This document shows positions 35,586 to 48,059 of a stretch of DNA of 64,000 bases, one piece after another. Position 1 is the stretch's first letter. The number at the start of each line of letters is the position of its first letter. The notes below the pieces were generated by a model that was given only the letters and a program-made list of their open reading frames with translations, did not search any database and was not told the origin of the DNA. The DNA lies in contig CM063113.1 in assembly GCA_031841125.1 (NCBI GenBank), forward strand, positions 63,605,211-63,669,210. Reading direction: 5' to 3'. The stretch comes from Acanthococcus lagerstroemiae (Eukaryota > Arthropoda > Insecta > Hemiptera > Eriococcidae). Both the position numbers and the translations under genes were made by a program.

Positions 35586-35901
35586 CAGGGTTGTGCTGTA
35601 AATTTACACAAGTCTGTCTACGGTAAAATAATGCGAATAACGTAGAATAATTTGTGTACGATGATAAAGTTTTTTTTTTTACATTTATTCTACATGTGCG
35701 AATAACGATACTAGTGTAAAATAACCCAAATTTCACAATTTCAAGTATTCCAGTTTTCCAGATTACTGCACGGAGTAATAAAATTTTACATTATTCTACA
35801 TCACCAAATTATTTTACATTATTTTGCATTTTACACCATTATTCTACATTGTTCTACATGTAACGTAAAATGGTTATTTTACGCGTAGAGGAACAACCCT
35901 G
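35586..35901. mobile_element. hAT-like MITE with TTYTAC motif arrays, copy 1
   Basis: Ends CAGGGTTGTG and, inverted, CAGGGTTGTT. Flanks GTGTCTGC (35578-35585) and GTGTCTAC (35902-35909) give an 8-bp duplication with one mismatch. The interior is dominated by degenerate repeats of TTTTACAT and TTCTACAT. Size (316 bp), end sequence and motif content match the element at 44474-44794. Confidence 0.78.
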
Positions 35902-35909
35902 GTGTCTAC

Positions 35910-36845
35910 CCATTGTGACGCATGTTCTTTCAGCGATTTCGCACGTTGAATCATCTCCAAGATGGGCTTACACTCTCGTCAGAGACAGCAGAAATTCAAA
36001 ATTAATTTTTTAACTAGCGTTAGTTTGCTCCAATATCGTGACTTGATCGGAAACAAAGTCGGGCGAAGAGCTTCGATTCTTCGATTATAGGAAAAATTTT
36101 TCGGTCATGTCGTAGAATTTTTGTGAATCGTGACCGATATTCCACGGTGTTTTCCGTATTTTCGGGGGTGGCTCTTGAAATTACTTTTTAATTTACGTAA
36201 ACTCTATAATAAGCCGCCAATGAACTACAGGATCGTTATGTGGTTCAGTAGCATGTTCGTGGTGATTCCAGAAAATGCGCGCCCATTAACCTTCGAATGG
36301 GGAGTAGAGATAGAGAAAGTACTGTGCCTTCACCGCCGTAAAAGTGCAAAAGAAAACAACTTTACGGACTTATTTTGAAAAAGTTCAGATACTTTTGGCG
36401 GATCAACATTTTCGAAATTTCGCCCTCTCCGAAAGAAATGGGTCCATTAGCATCAATAAGCAGGCATCTTCCTGCCACTGGAAAAGTGAAGTTGTTGGAA
36501 CCTGGATTCCCAGGGTTACTTAAAATCCAACAACATAGGCTCAATCAATCAATCTCACTGAGTTTTCACTGAGTGTGATCAAGGCGATGAGGAATGTTGA
36601 AGAGTCATCAGTTTTAATGCGTCTGAGCAGAGTCCTGACGTACCTTAACATGTCTTAGAAGAGACTTATTAAAAATTTTAATGTTACAAAATCTCAAATG
36701 AGTTCCGATGAGATTTATCTTGCTGGTTACTGAAAAATTAACTTCCACTCACCCATCATCGTTGTCAAAACGGATGGAAAAATTCCAGGGTCCGTGACAG
36801 TCGAACTACTATACCAATATACTTACTTTCAGAGGAGGGGGGCGC

Positions 36846-36883
<38 letters not shown>

Positions 36884-37865
36884 ATGCTGATCTCATAGCT
36901 GAGTGGCAAACTTGTATCTTCTCGAGAAAATTTTTCGAAAATTCTATGATTAGTAGTAGGAAGTAACGCTTCTCCAATAGTATTATTTCAGTTGAAATGA
37001 GTGTACATTATTCAAGGCTTCCTATTACAAGTCTAGGAATTAATTTTCATAATGATCTCATAGCTGAGTGTCTATCATGTACGGTCCTTGCAAACATTTT
37101 TCCAAAACCAAGTACATCGTAGAAGGAAGTGGGTTATCTCCGCAAATAATTTTTTCTAAAATTCTATAGTGCGTTGTAGGAAGTGGAATTTCGGTGTCAG
37201 AATGTTTTACCAAGATGTACATAGGTACCTCTCTGGAAATCTTATTCCAAAACTGAGGTTGAGCGGATACTTTTGTGATGATTCTAATGCAGTCCTTCTC
37301 TCATGTATATCTATAAGGAAATATTTTCCGAATTTCGTAAATTATAGGAAGAAATAGGAGTGCTCTAAAATAATGCTTCTTAAAAATAGAAATGTTTCAA
37401 GTTCTGAGTTTCCTACTACAAAATTCGCTTTAACAGAATACTTTTCTAATTATTTCAGTGTAGAGCACCTGACAATTATGTCAATGAGAAAATTTTCCAA
37501 AAATTTCAAAATCATGAGGAGGAATAATTCATCGTTTTGAAAATTATTCGTCGGCATTGGGTTATTCTGTAATCGTCATACAAAACACAGTTTTCCTGCT
37601 ACAGTATTCAGGGAAACGTAAAAACCCAGATTTAGCGCACTAGTTTCTTTTGTGTCAATTATTAATTTATGAAAATTCGATCGTTGTGACGGTGAAACAG
37701 TTCGTAGTTTGAGTGTGCGAGCGGTCAAGTTTTATTTTCAATCAAAATTCGTAATTCTTCCCTCTCCAATTTTTTTTCAAAAAGTTTTCATATTTTCTTA
37801 AAGCTTCTCTGTTGTACGATAACACTACTGAACTAAATGAAATTTTTTGTTTGCACAATGCATTT
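35910..37865. other. Non-coding stretch, no gene seen
   Basis: Apart from the CT microsatellite, contains the phrase GATCTCATAGCTGAGTG twice (near 36890 and 37052) in similar contexts, followed by TTTTTC and CCAA sequence. This suggests a degenerate tandem or segmental repeat of roughly 160 bp between 36880 and 37500. No coding sequence recognised. Confidence 0.4.
36847..36878. repeat. (TC)n microsatellite
   Basis: Sixteen uninterrupted TC units. Confidence 0.97.
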
Positions 37866-38230
37866 AGGGAAATGATTCTCGAGTACTTTTCAACGCTGAA
37901 TACAGTGCCGTCGGCCGTTTTTCTCTATCACGTCTAGTTCTTCTGATCAAAAATTATAAAAAATTCAACTAAATGTGTTCAAAAAGAAGTTTAGGAACTG
38001 AATGTGGTCATACTGATTCGTGTTTTTGTGTGTAGTGGTGTGTATTCCATCTGTTTGTTTTCTGTTATAACGGTCTGATAACACTGATATCAGTCAGTGG
38101 TACCGCTTATTTCATTGCAAAAACAAAATGGAAACGAATTTCAGTCGTTCAAAACTCCGAATTATGACGTGATAGAGAAAAATGGATCGCAGTATCGTGT
38201 TCAGCGTTAAAAAGTACCTCAGAATAACCT
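37866..38230. mobile_element. Long-TIR non-autonomous DNA element
   Basis: Arms of about 60-65 bp (about 37873-37935 and 38162-38228) are inverted copies with roughly 75-80% identity. Shared blocks are GTACTTTTNAACGCTGAA and TTTTTCTCTATCACGTC. The interior is AT-rich without an ORF. A diverged partial relative lies at 6926-7125. Target duplications were not resolved, so the exact ends and superfamily are open. Confidence 0.65.
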
Positions 38231-38312
38231 GTCGAAATGCGTTGTGCAAAATAGTTGTTCAGTAGTGTAATCAGTGCACGTCCCAATCGATTCCTTTCAA
38301 AATTGAAGTAGG

Positions 38313-38489
38313 CAGTGCTGGATTTACCATAAGGCCAAAATGGGCAGTTGCCCAGGGCGGCAGAAATTTGAGGGCGGCAAACTTAGGGGAAATAAAAGAA
38401 AAGAGTCGGAAGAAAAACTCTGAACGCACAATCAAATAGGCGACGTAGCGCAATTACCCACAGCGGCAATTAGGCTAAATCCGGCACTG
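38313..38489. mobile_element. hAT-type MITE, CAGTGCTGGATTTACC family
   Basis: TIRs CAGTGCTGGATTTACC and, inverted, CAGTGCCGGATTTAGCC bound 177 bp. Flanks GAAGTAGG (38305-38312) and AAAGTAGG (38490-38497) form an 8-bp duplication with one mismatch. The internal CCAGGGCGGCAG phrase is shared with the fragment near 51.95 kb. Confidence 0.85.
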
Positions 38490-38497
38490 AAAGTAGG

Positions 38498-41400
38498 AAA
38501 TTTGTAATTTTTTCCCCTATTTCTCACTAGAATTCAGAAGTTAGTTAGGCAGTTTATGCATCATCTCTATTGGAATAGTAGTCGTTTTCATAATCAATTA
38601 ATATAAACATTTCCCTATGAATGGAACATTCTCGCCACTAAAAGGGTTAAAATCTGAGTTAAAATTTGAAAAAATTGCTCAGTTGATTATCTTGTCATGT
38701 CGCATTTGGGACGAGGCGAAATGTGAATCGCTTTTAGCGGGACAAGTATTGACGATTGCATACCCTACGTTTGTTGTCTGTTTCTTTTCATCATCAAGCG
38801 GGTTACAGTAATCGCCCGATTTGTTCGTTTCTGAGCCTTTATCATTGGTGGTTTGAGGTGAGGGAGAGGGAGGCGAGGGCTAGACTTGAGGCCAGCTGAC
38901 CAGGCGACCGGATATAGGATTGTAATTCGATAATATGGGCGTAAGTTTTTAGTTATTTGCTTTGGTTTGTTGGTCCGACTTCGGAAGGATTATTTTTTTC
39001 TTATCTACTCTTTCTTCAGACAGCCGCGCGGCTTTTTTAAAACCGGATATCGCAAATTAAAATTTTTCTAATTAATATAAATTTAGGTAGGTACTCGTGC
39101 AGTCGTGTACACTACACAATGTCGATTCATCAATCGGTAGGTATTCTTCGTGTTAGGTAGAAGTGAAAACATGAATGAATCAATGAAAAAATAAATTAAA
39201 AATAAAATGAAAAAATACATAAAAAACGCAAGTTGGGTCGTCATCCTAACCAGAGTTCGTTCAGATTTTGTACGAATATGAAACTCGTTATGTTCGATTC
39301 ATCCACCGTGTCGTGCCTCGTATGAACGTGCGTACGTTTCTTACGCCCCTAAAATAAACGTGGGTTATGCTAGCTGCCAAAAAATCCTGTATGTGTTGTA
39401 GGAGGGTTCAGGTAACGTCGGAATAATTTTGAAGTTCCGGTGCTGAGTGCTGAACCCAAGTGTGAAGTGCAGTGGTGCCGCCACCAACTGTACAAAAGGC
39501 GCAGCCAGTCAACGAACAACGAACGGATTTTCGAGATTACACGACACGACACAACACGTTTGTTGCCTTCCTTCCTTCCTTCCTCCCTTCCTTCCGTCGG
39601 GTTTTGGCGGCTCGCCGCTTTGCGCATTCGTCATCGTCGTTGAAAGGTTTAATTGCGTATTGTACATTGTACCCTTTCCTTATACTCGTAAATCCTGCTC
39701 ATTGATTTTACGTACGCATGTGTTGGAGCTAGTACGTACATATATATTACGAGTATGTACTCGTATCTCGTACTCTTTAGTAAAAATAACATATAAGCCG
39801 AATAAATGGTTTTTACGGTACGTAAACTGTCATAATAATTTTAAATTAATGAGTAGGCACGCGCCAAAGAGGAAAAATTACTCCACTATACGCGAGGGCG
39901 ATGAAGATTTTCAACGGTCAACGGAAATGCTTAGCGGCAACCGGATAGATGCGAGGGAGAAAAACCAGTACATACAACATTTATACGTATATTTGTATGC
40001 ATTTATTAGGAAAGTCGCAGCCTCGTTTGTTGAAAACCTCACAGGTGTACCTATATCCGTTACTAAAGAGGGAAAATAGAAAACCTGACTGCTCGTTCAT
40101 TATCATCGTACATACCTACATATTATACGCTGTACTTTTTTTATTTATTCATAATTATTATTATCATCATCTTCTTCCCCCCCCCCCTCCCATTAATGAC
40201 ATTTAATAATAAAGGCGCGAGAAAGGGTGCTTACTAGAGATCGCAAGTTATATGTGAATGCGATGTGTGCGAAATAGAGTGGATATGTCGGTATCGTCGT
40301 TTTGATCTAATTTTTATGTTTTAATTATTTATCTTTTTAATCTCGTGAAAGTATTATTTTACGACTCTTTGATCTTAATCGTTACCGAATGACAATTAAC
40401 TAAACGGTCGCGATGATTTCTATTATAACTTAACCGACGTCATTGAGCGGCGCGGCGTATCGTGTCGCCGTAACTTCTCTTCGTACGTTTCCGGTGACCA
40501 CCACTTTTGGTTGTGGAGGATGTGGTGAAGATCGGGATGCTGGTTCTCTCTGGTGATTTCTTCTCTTATGCTAAAAGTTAGCGCACGTCTAGTTGGCACA
40601 GTACCCAGAGGCAGCGTGCCTACTGGGCGAGGAAAAGTCAAACAGTGTGTAATTTGTACAAAGGAGCCGAATTCTCGAGCAGGTGTCGCGTGTTGTCACT
40701 GTAGCATCGTAGGTCAAGAATATAAAAAATAGAAAGAGAAAGTTTATATTTATATGAAATATGAAAACTTTCAAACTTCCTAGGGGCCCTAACTTTCTGT
40801 TGCCCTTAAACGGCATTTAGATGTACACAGATATGGGCAAGTATGTATTACCGAGAAAGCGGGTCCTACAAGGTAGGGCGACAATAGTCGAGTAGTTCTG
40901 TGTTCTAATTCCAGTGGAAACATCGTTTCAACGTGGTTTCGATTAGGCGGTCGGAAAAAAAGAATATTTTGGGAGAATTACATGATTTTTCGGTTGAAAA
41001 GGACGAAGCTAGGAGACGAACACTGCGCACGCGTGGCCAAACAAAGAAGAAATTTATTAGTCGCGTAAATATAAAATCTTCGTCGGTTTCTTGACAAGTT
41101 GGTATCGGATCGTCTGTTTCGTAAATCTGTTTGCAAAGTTGTCTGCCGTGTATAATGTTCCTATCGCCGCTACTGAACGAAGATTATGCTTTTTAACCGT
41201 TATTTTCGGCTACTAAAACACGAAAGTACAAACAAAACGGGTACCTCGTGATACATGCGTACTTGTAGGTAACTATTCGAAGTAGTAACTACATCGAGGC
41301 GAGCCATTCCAGGCCAGAAACTTAACAGTCAATGCGGGTACTCGAGTTTTTAATCAGATTTCCGGTAAGGAAAGGGGAAAGCAGTTCGGTCGTAAAGAAG

Positions 41401-43229
41401 GAAAACTGACGAATGCGCGCGAATTTATTTTCTCTCGCGGGACGAGGGAACTGGCTGAATCGTCGTGTTATAATTGAGATGTCCATTTCCAACTAATCGT
41501 TGTAAAAAACAAAATTTAAGGGAAATCACGTAAAACTATGGGATGTCGTAATTAGTTTTTACAGTGTGGCAAAATCAATCTCAAATTTGAGGAGGACAGC
41601 GATATTTTAGAATTTTTTAAATTATACCATCGGATGGCGCTTGTAAATTCTTTCTCCAATTATGCTTGAAAATACAAATCGAAAAAATCGACCGTAGTGA
41701 GTTTTAGATCTGAGGGCTTCGTATTCGATTCATTAATTTAGTATAAATTCTTTTCGTGATTGTCAAAAAACAAAACAGAAAATGATGAAAACATGCGACT
41801 AGTCTTCTCGCGTGCACCAGAAAACTAGAATTTGTTTTTCTTTATTCCTTTTGTACATTGTATACCTCAAATTCATATAATTATGATGGCGAATCTGTTA
41901 CCTCGAGTTCCAGTCAAACAAACAGCCAGACAAAGGGACAGAGAACGAAATATCAGTCAGCTATATCCCCAGCCAGACAGGTGGGCAGAGAGACATTCGG
42001 AGAGAGTTAAAAAACAAATGAATAGACAGTCAGTAAGGAAAGCAGATAGAGATCGCTGGTTAGAGGGAACAACTTGTAAGTCGATCTTGTCAGTTTGACA
42101 ACGTCCTCTCGCCTCTCAAGACGTGAACTAGCGTTCTTAAACGATGCTTGTATTTAACCAGCTTTATTCCGAAATGTTTACGTTTGGTGTAGTGTTTTAA
42201 CTGCCTTGGTCGATCTTGCAGATTCGTAACTAAATCGTATTAAGCCTTATTTTTACTTCTGAAAACCGGGCATCATATCACTCCCTCGTCTTAGAAAGAG
42301 AATTCAGGGTTTAAGGCAGACAATCAGGTTGGCACGCGTGCAAGTACGAGTAGGCAGTCGGGCAGGACAGACTGGGAGGCTGTCTCCGTCTTCTCATCGG
42401 ATTAAAAACAAACAGACAGTCAAGATTTCACCGTGTTTCTGAATTTGGCATCCACTACAATATCTTTGTCTTTTTCTCTCGGCCCTCCAACTCGTCTTTA
42501 AGAATATCCTTAATATCCTTTCTGTCAGCCTTTATACCTATATCTGTTCGACTGTCTTTCTAATCATCGTGATACGCATGCATACGTTAGAATCGGCGAT
42601 CACAAAACATGTTGCCGCTTCCGAATTTTAGGACGGGGGGGGGGGGAGGCGAATGTTCGAAGTCCATCTTCATAAAATTAAAAGTTTATAGAAATGAAAT
42701 GGGATCGTCGGTAATTCACCACTGAAACGGGTCGATACCAATGGAAACCGGAAAATAGGTACTTGTAGTTTTGGTAACGCAAGTACGTATAGACCGCGGT
42801 AAAGCGAATCCATAAGCCGAGAACTCGCTTGCTTTGCTCCCGAATTGTAGCGATAAACGAATACCTGCCGAATGAGGTTACTCGCTTTGCTCGCGAATTC
42901 CTGTATGTGTGTCTGCGGGTGGGTGGGGAAGGTTATTCGAGGAGTTTTCTGACAAAAGATTTTACATCTAATTTGGGCGCACTAATACGAAAAAAGTGGA
43001 GAAGCACGTTTGCGCAAATTACGAATAAAAAAGGCTGGTTCGCGCAGAAAAATGAAACCCGTTTGCGCAAATGATATTTAGAAGCCTGGTTGAGATAAAC
43101 GACACGATTGCGCACACGGGGAAATATTTGAAGTTACAAATTCTTGCATGAAACCTGTAAAATTACACGAATAAGCAGGTTTATATATTTAGGTAAGAGA
43201 ACTCGAGCAAGTCATTGCAAACCAATCAT
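38498..43229. other. Non-coding stretch, no convincing gene
   Basis: Contains a TTCC-type run at 39569-39597, an ATT/C-rich run near 40150-40190 and a G run near 42635-42645. The 210-codon frame at 39447-40079 is the longest in the window but has no recognisable domain and crosses the TTCC run. No exon of the upstream gene was recognised. Confidence 0.35.
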
Positions 43230-43390
43230 AACTTCGGTGGATCACTCAGCAGTCTGCTTCTCTCTGTCATATTTTTAAAACGTTACGAAGATGGACGCGG
43301 AAATTATAGTTACGATGCAGACTGTCGATTAGTTGCATGCAGCTTTCATCTTGGACAATTCGGGCCGTGAATCCGTCAGAGCGCGTCGCT
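43230..43390 (+). pseudogene. Possible highly diverged 5.8S rRNA-like relic
   Basis: Begins AACTTCGGTGGATCACTC, matching the GGTGGATCACTC start of eukaryotic 5.8S rRNA. In the right order and spacing, CGAAGATGGACGCGG follows (compare GATGAAGAACGCAGC), then ATGCAGACTGTCGA, ATTCGGGCCGTGAATCC and GAGCGCGTCGCT, the last resembling the 3' GAGCGTCGCT. No 18S, ITS or 28S flanks are visible. It could be an rDNA-derived pseudogene or chance similarity. An inverted partial echo (ACGGCCCGAAT) lies near 43648. Confidence 0.35.
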
Positions 43391-44465
43391 ATCGAGTCGA
43401 AGTGATGAGTACCAAAACATGAATCTATGCATTTCCCCCATTAATGTACATTGTACATACTTATTAAAATTGAAATATCTCGAAAAGTAAGACGTTTTTA
43501 AAGTATTTAAAGAGAAAAGAATTTTTCGAACAAAGAATTTTCTTTCGATTAAGACTAGTTCTATACCTAAATTCCAAAATTTTGCTGCATGTATCAAAAA
43601 CTTCACGTTTTGGTCGCTGATAAGAGTAGTCGATACTAGCGCTGGACGGCCCGAATCGTGGTTTCGAGAAATACATAGAAACAGTGAGCTATGTAAGGCA
43701 TACTACACGACAAAGGAGGTCATGGCTCAAATGGTGCTTCGGTTTGCAGTATTTTCATCCAAATGAAGTTCCTGACGGGTTCGTGGATTTAATAAATCAT
43801 GAAGTTGTGGATGTAATTCACGAGATACAGGTGGCGTCCGATTTACGCATTACTTCAATGAATTGCAACAAAAGAAATATGTGACGTAGCACAGTCTCAG
43901 ATGAAATGAAAGGAATAATGAAAAAGTACGCTGCACTCAAGTCTGGGAACACATGTCGTTTATCGTACTTCAGATACGTTGGGTACAGATGTCAACCATC
44001 TAAAACTGTTTTAAGTCCGAGCAACATTTATAATCACGCCTGCATCCACGCAGACAGTTCTAAGCTTGTGCTAAGTGAGCAGGAAAGTGTTGCACGACTT
44101 TAAAATCTGTAATTCTTCTTTTGCGCAAATAGGTCCTCCGATTTTATTCCGGGTTTGTTTTCATTTGCGCAAACGTGTTACAGCCGAAAAAAGTGTCTAA
44201 GCGATACAAAATCGGATAACAGAATATACGAAAGACTGGAAAAACAAATGCTGGTTAGCATACAGTTTTTGTGAGGTGTTGCGGCCCTTGAACACTATAG
44301 CAGTATCCAATTATGTACATACTCTATTTTACATTATATATGTATATATACATTATACATATTATATAATATGTATACACATACTGCTTTCCTCATGAGT
44401 GCGTGTTCAGCATAATATACACGAGGAATGTTTGAGGTTCGAGCTGGCGGTAAGTGCGAACATTA
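43391..44465. other. Non-coding stretch, no gene seen
   Basis: AT-rich; a palindromic ATTATATAAT/TATATGTATATATAC cluster lies at about 44330-44375. The phrase TTTGCGCAAA(T) recurs near 43010-43070 and 44125-44170. No gene recognised. Confidence 0.35.
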
Positions 44466-44473
44466 GTAGGCGG

Positions 44474-44794
44474 CAGCGATGTGATTTTACGCGTAAAATG
44501 TGTAAAGTACACATAGAATGCGTAGAATGTATAAAATACGTAGAATAGGCGTAGAATGAGTAAAATGCTGTATAACTCAAACCAAAAAGCCAAAAATATC
44601 AATTTTTTTGAAAGTTGTATTTTTAGGGGGCTTTTTGGTTTGAGTTACATAGCATTTTACTCATTTTACGCCTATTCTACACATTTTACGTCTATTCTAC
44701 ACATTCTACACGGATTTCGAGCTATTCTACGCCATTCACTTTACACGTAGAATGCGGATGTATTTGACGCCATGTATTCTACGGCACAACGCTG
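44474..44794. mobile_element. hAT-like MITE with TTYTAC motif arrays, copy 2
   Basis: The exact 8-bp repeat GTAGGCGG flanks it (44466-44473 and 44795-44802). Ends CAGCGATGTG and, inverted, CAGCGTTGTG match the 35586 element. Inside, inverted arrays of GCGTAGAAT/ATTTTACG-type motifs surround a mirrored segment, GTTTGAGTTAC versus GTATAACTCAAAC (near 44635 and 44570), so much of the 321 bp folds back. Confidence 0.85.
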
Positions 44795-44802
44795 GTAGGC
44801 GG

Positions 44803-46684
44803 GTTGTGCACTATCGCGAGCAGTGTGCAGAGCACGGCAGAAGCTACGGCTTCGGCTTCGCGGTACGTGGGTATAAAATACGAATGGAGTTTATACGAGC
44901 AGACGGTACGACGTTAGAGAACACCCCGCGCTATAGACAAGCACTTGTTGAATACTCTGGCTACAAACATAGGGAGAAAGGGCTGCTTAGTTTGGGGTAG
45001 GTTTTTGTGCTCGACTGTGAAATGAATGTGTAACCTGGTACGTAACAGGTGGTTCAGTATGCGAAACAGGAATCACCGAGTTGCGAGCAGCGACCCACGA
45101 AGGTTGATCAACCTTCCACAAGTAGGGTGCCTTCGTAATTCTGCTTCGTACTACCGCGCCGCCGTGTTACGGTATAATACCTATACTCGTACGTCATAAA
45201 ATTCGAACGAATATCACGATGTGCTGCTAAAATTGAAAATACGCGTAGACTCGTTAGACATTCAGCATTTTTAAATTTATGTAGTTGCACCGTTATTCTC
45301 ACGCGCAACATTTCTAAAATTTAGGAAGTGAGCGAGATATTGGCCCAAAATATGTATAAATACTCCTCTCTCCCGTGCTTTTTTATTGCGAAGTCGGATC
45401 CAGGTGAGGCAAACGGGAATAGTTAAGAGCAAATATGTTAGGTTGTTCTTTTTTGAATTTGTACTGTGTTGTGATTATATATAGTTTTTCGAGATTGTTG
45501 ATTAAATTTTTACAAACTAGGCACTGTTTTAAAAGACTTTATATCAAGAAAATAATCTGAATTAGTTCTTCCAAGTGTCTCGATGGACTGTTTACAAGTC
45601 TTCAATCATTTTTTAGATAATGTTCAAACCGATTTTAGCAAATTTTCAACAAAATCTTGATGAAAATTTTGTAAGTTCTACGAGTCTTTCACAAATTTTT
45701 GGTTGATTTAAAAGAATCCCCCCTTGTGCCGAACAGATTTTTGAAGATATCTACAAGTTCTGATTTTTTAGAACATAAACAGAGTCCTTATGAATTGTCC
45801 ACAGAATCTTCATGGAATGCTTACCAGTATTTGGCAGTCGTGTCGTATGATTTATAGAAAACTTCGATTGTGTTGAACGAAATCTCGATGGAAATTTTGT
45901 AAGTCTTCCTGAATCTTGACTGATTCGTAGCTGATTTGCAAACATCATAGCATGCTTAACAAATGGTTGATCAACGAGTTTAAGTTTTGGCGAACGGAAC
46001 TTCGGACCATAACAGTATATCACGTTCAGGCGATAAATGTACATTTCTATTCTATGTAAAAACTGGAAAATAGTGTAAACATGCGCTAGGCGTTCAAATT
46101 ATAGACGGAAAGAAGTGGGCATACCGCTGGAGGCTAAAAGTATCCCCCTCAGACAAAAAGGGAAGAGAGGGTGTCCCGCGAAGACTAAGAAAGCCCTAGT
46201 TGTGCAATGGGCACTGTAATTTCCTTCTTGTGTACAGTCATGTAGTGCGAAATAACATTGTTTATGTGCATATGTATTTTTATTAAGTGTGACAGTTGAT
46301 TTCTCGTGCATTTGAAGAATATGCAGTTCAAAATTTTTCTTTTCTCATCATTATTCATTTTTTCTCGTTAAATACCTACTTCTGTCGTTCATAATTCTTA
46401 AATGCTGCTCAATCACTCTATTTGTCTCGTTCTTTCGATTATTTTTCTCGGGCCGATAAATGGGTCCCATTTAAAAGAGCCTTCTCAAGATTGACCGATT
46501 ACTGATTTGAAATGCGTACAAATCTTGAAATCTTCAAATTGGCCTGTTGAATGAATAGGATTTAGAAATCAGATGAAATTTTCAACATCCTTGACCCAGG
46601 ATTCTCTAATTCCGATTCTTGGTTTTATTTTGTTAGCAATGTCAAACCGACCTGCTGGTTTTCTTAAATTAACATTATCCCTTC
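44803..46684. other. Non-coding stretch, no gene seen
   Basis: AT-rich. Between about 45540 and 45960 loosely repeated phrases (AAATTTTGTAAGTCTTC, GATTGATTTAC-like) hint at a very old tandem repeat. No gene recognised. Confidence 0.35.
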
Positions 46685-46860
46685 AATTTTGTGAATTTAA
46701 AGGGCATTATTTCTCTCCCTGAAGGAGCAGCGTTCCTGTCCTGAAACTTGTCCCCTTCCTTTTTCGTCAGTCAGAATTGCATTATTTTCTTTCCGAGAAA
46801 AGAAAAATTGCGACATTTCTTCAAATAAATAGTAAACGAGAAGGTATGGGGGAATTCTGC
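46685..46860. repeat. Edge of the degenerate 30-bp minisatellite
   Basis: Alternating TTTCTCTCC/CCTTCC and GGAG/GAAAAGAAAAA blocks resemble the unit of the array at 47330-47880. Confidence 0.35.
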
Positions 46861-46939
46861 GACACACTCTAATCTAATGTAGATTAATTAGATTTTCACA
46901 AGCCATGTAATTTTATTTATTGTTTGAAATTTGAATTTT

Positions 46940-47300
46940 GGGAGGCCAAATTGAAACAGAATAATAGAATTTGAATTTATCAAAAATCAGCGACCAGAAA
47001 AAGCCATATTCTGATGCTTCGTCCAGTATTTTTCACACGGTCATATTTTGACCCATGTAAAGTGGGGAAAATCGAATTGTGTAAGTAGAAGCGAAAACCG
47101 GATTCAATTTTCGAACTGAGCGGCAGAGAAAACTCCCATTCCTATAGTCACTTTGTCTAATGAAACCACTGAGCCAGTACTTTGTTCAATTATTTTGGCC
47201 AAGTCCATTTGGCTCATTTGAATGGGTCAGTTTAGATTTTGGGGCTCAAATCTATGTTAGATCGAAAATATGATGGAATAATTTAAAATTTAACTCAGGA
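46940..47300. repeat. Degenerate satellite, roughly 136-bp units (left block)
   Basis: About two to three units. Recurring phrase order is AATCAGCGACC(C)AGAAA, CC(A)TATTCTGATGC, TTGTTCAATTATTTTGGCCAAGTC, TTTGGGGCTCAAATC, then AGATCGAAAAT. These are the same phrases in the same order as at 49080-50020. Confidence 0.6.
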
Positions 47301-47329
47301 ACACGATTCTCATTGAGCAAAGGAAAATA

Positions 47330-47880
47330 TCATTTTTCTCCTCTTTCTGTGAAGAAAGAAAAACTGCTTCGCCTCTCTCAAAGATAGGAGTCGAATTCTT
47401 CTCATTTGGGAAAGAAAGGTGGAATTTTCTTCTCATTCATGATGCGAGAGAACACGTTTCTCTTTCTTCTAGGAAGGAAACTAGGCTCTTCTCACCGCAG
47501 AAAAGGAAGAAAAAATGTTCCCATCTTTTCATGAAGAGGAGAAATTATTTATTTATTCTGTAAAAGAAACGAAGTTCTTTCATAGAGGAAAAGGAAAAAA
47601 TTTATCCCCTTTTATCAAGGAAATAAATAAGTTTCTCACTGTCCAATTGTTTCTCCTTTCACAAAAGATAAAAGAAATTAGGTTCTTCTCATCATCGTGA
47701 AAGACTGGAACGAGGTCTTCATTCAAGAAAGGATAGTATAATAATTTAGATCATATTTTTCAAGGAAATAAACTAGTTTTCTACTTTTCTTTTTCAAGGA
47801 ATGGAATAAAATTCGTTTCATTTTTTGCAAAAAGAAGAAGAAAAAAAAGTATTATTTAATCGCCCACTAGGGAAAAGATT
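47330..47880. repeat. Degenerate purine/pyrimidine minisatellite, roughly 30-bp units
   Basis: Repeated TTCTTCTCAT followed by CAAGAAAGGAAACTAGG-like sequence, around 15-18 diverged units. It explains the Lys/Phe-rich ORF at 47515-47700, which is not a gene. Confidence 0.65.
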
Positions 47881-48059
47881 AAATCACAGCAAAAAAAGAA
47901 TTTCAATTTTGCCCATAAATAAAATCCTATCATTATCAAAAATCACATCACATTAAGAAAATTGCACGACTAAAATAATAAATTCACGGCATACTTAATT
48001 AAATTATCACGACACGAAATAATTTTGTGCACGTATGATAAATGAACTTAAAAATGATA

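Noticed and set aside
39447..40079. 210-codon open frame, longest in the window
   Set aside because: No recognisable domain, crosses a TTCC simple repeat that is stop-free by nature, and overlapping frames are also open. Kept only as a curiosity.
41832..42098. 88-codon Arg/Gln-rich frame (RQRDRERN...)
   Set aside because: Derived from GACAG/CAGAGA-type simple sequence, with no splice framing or homologous domain seen.
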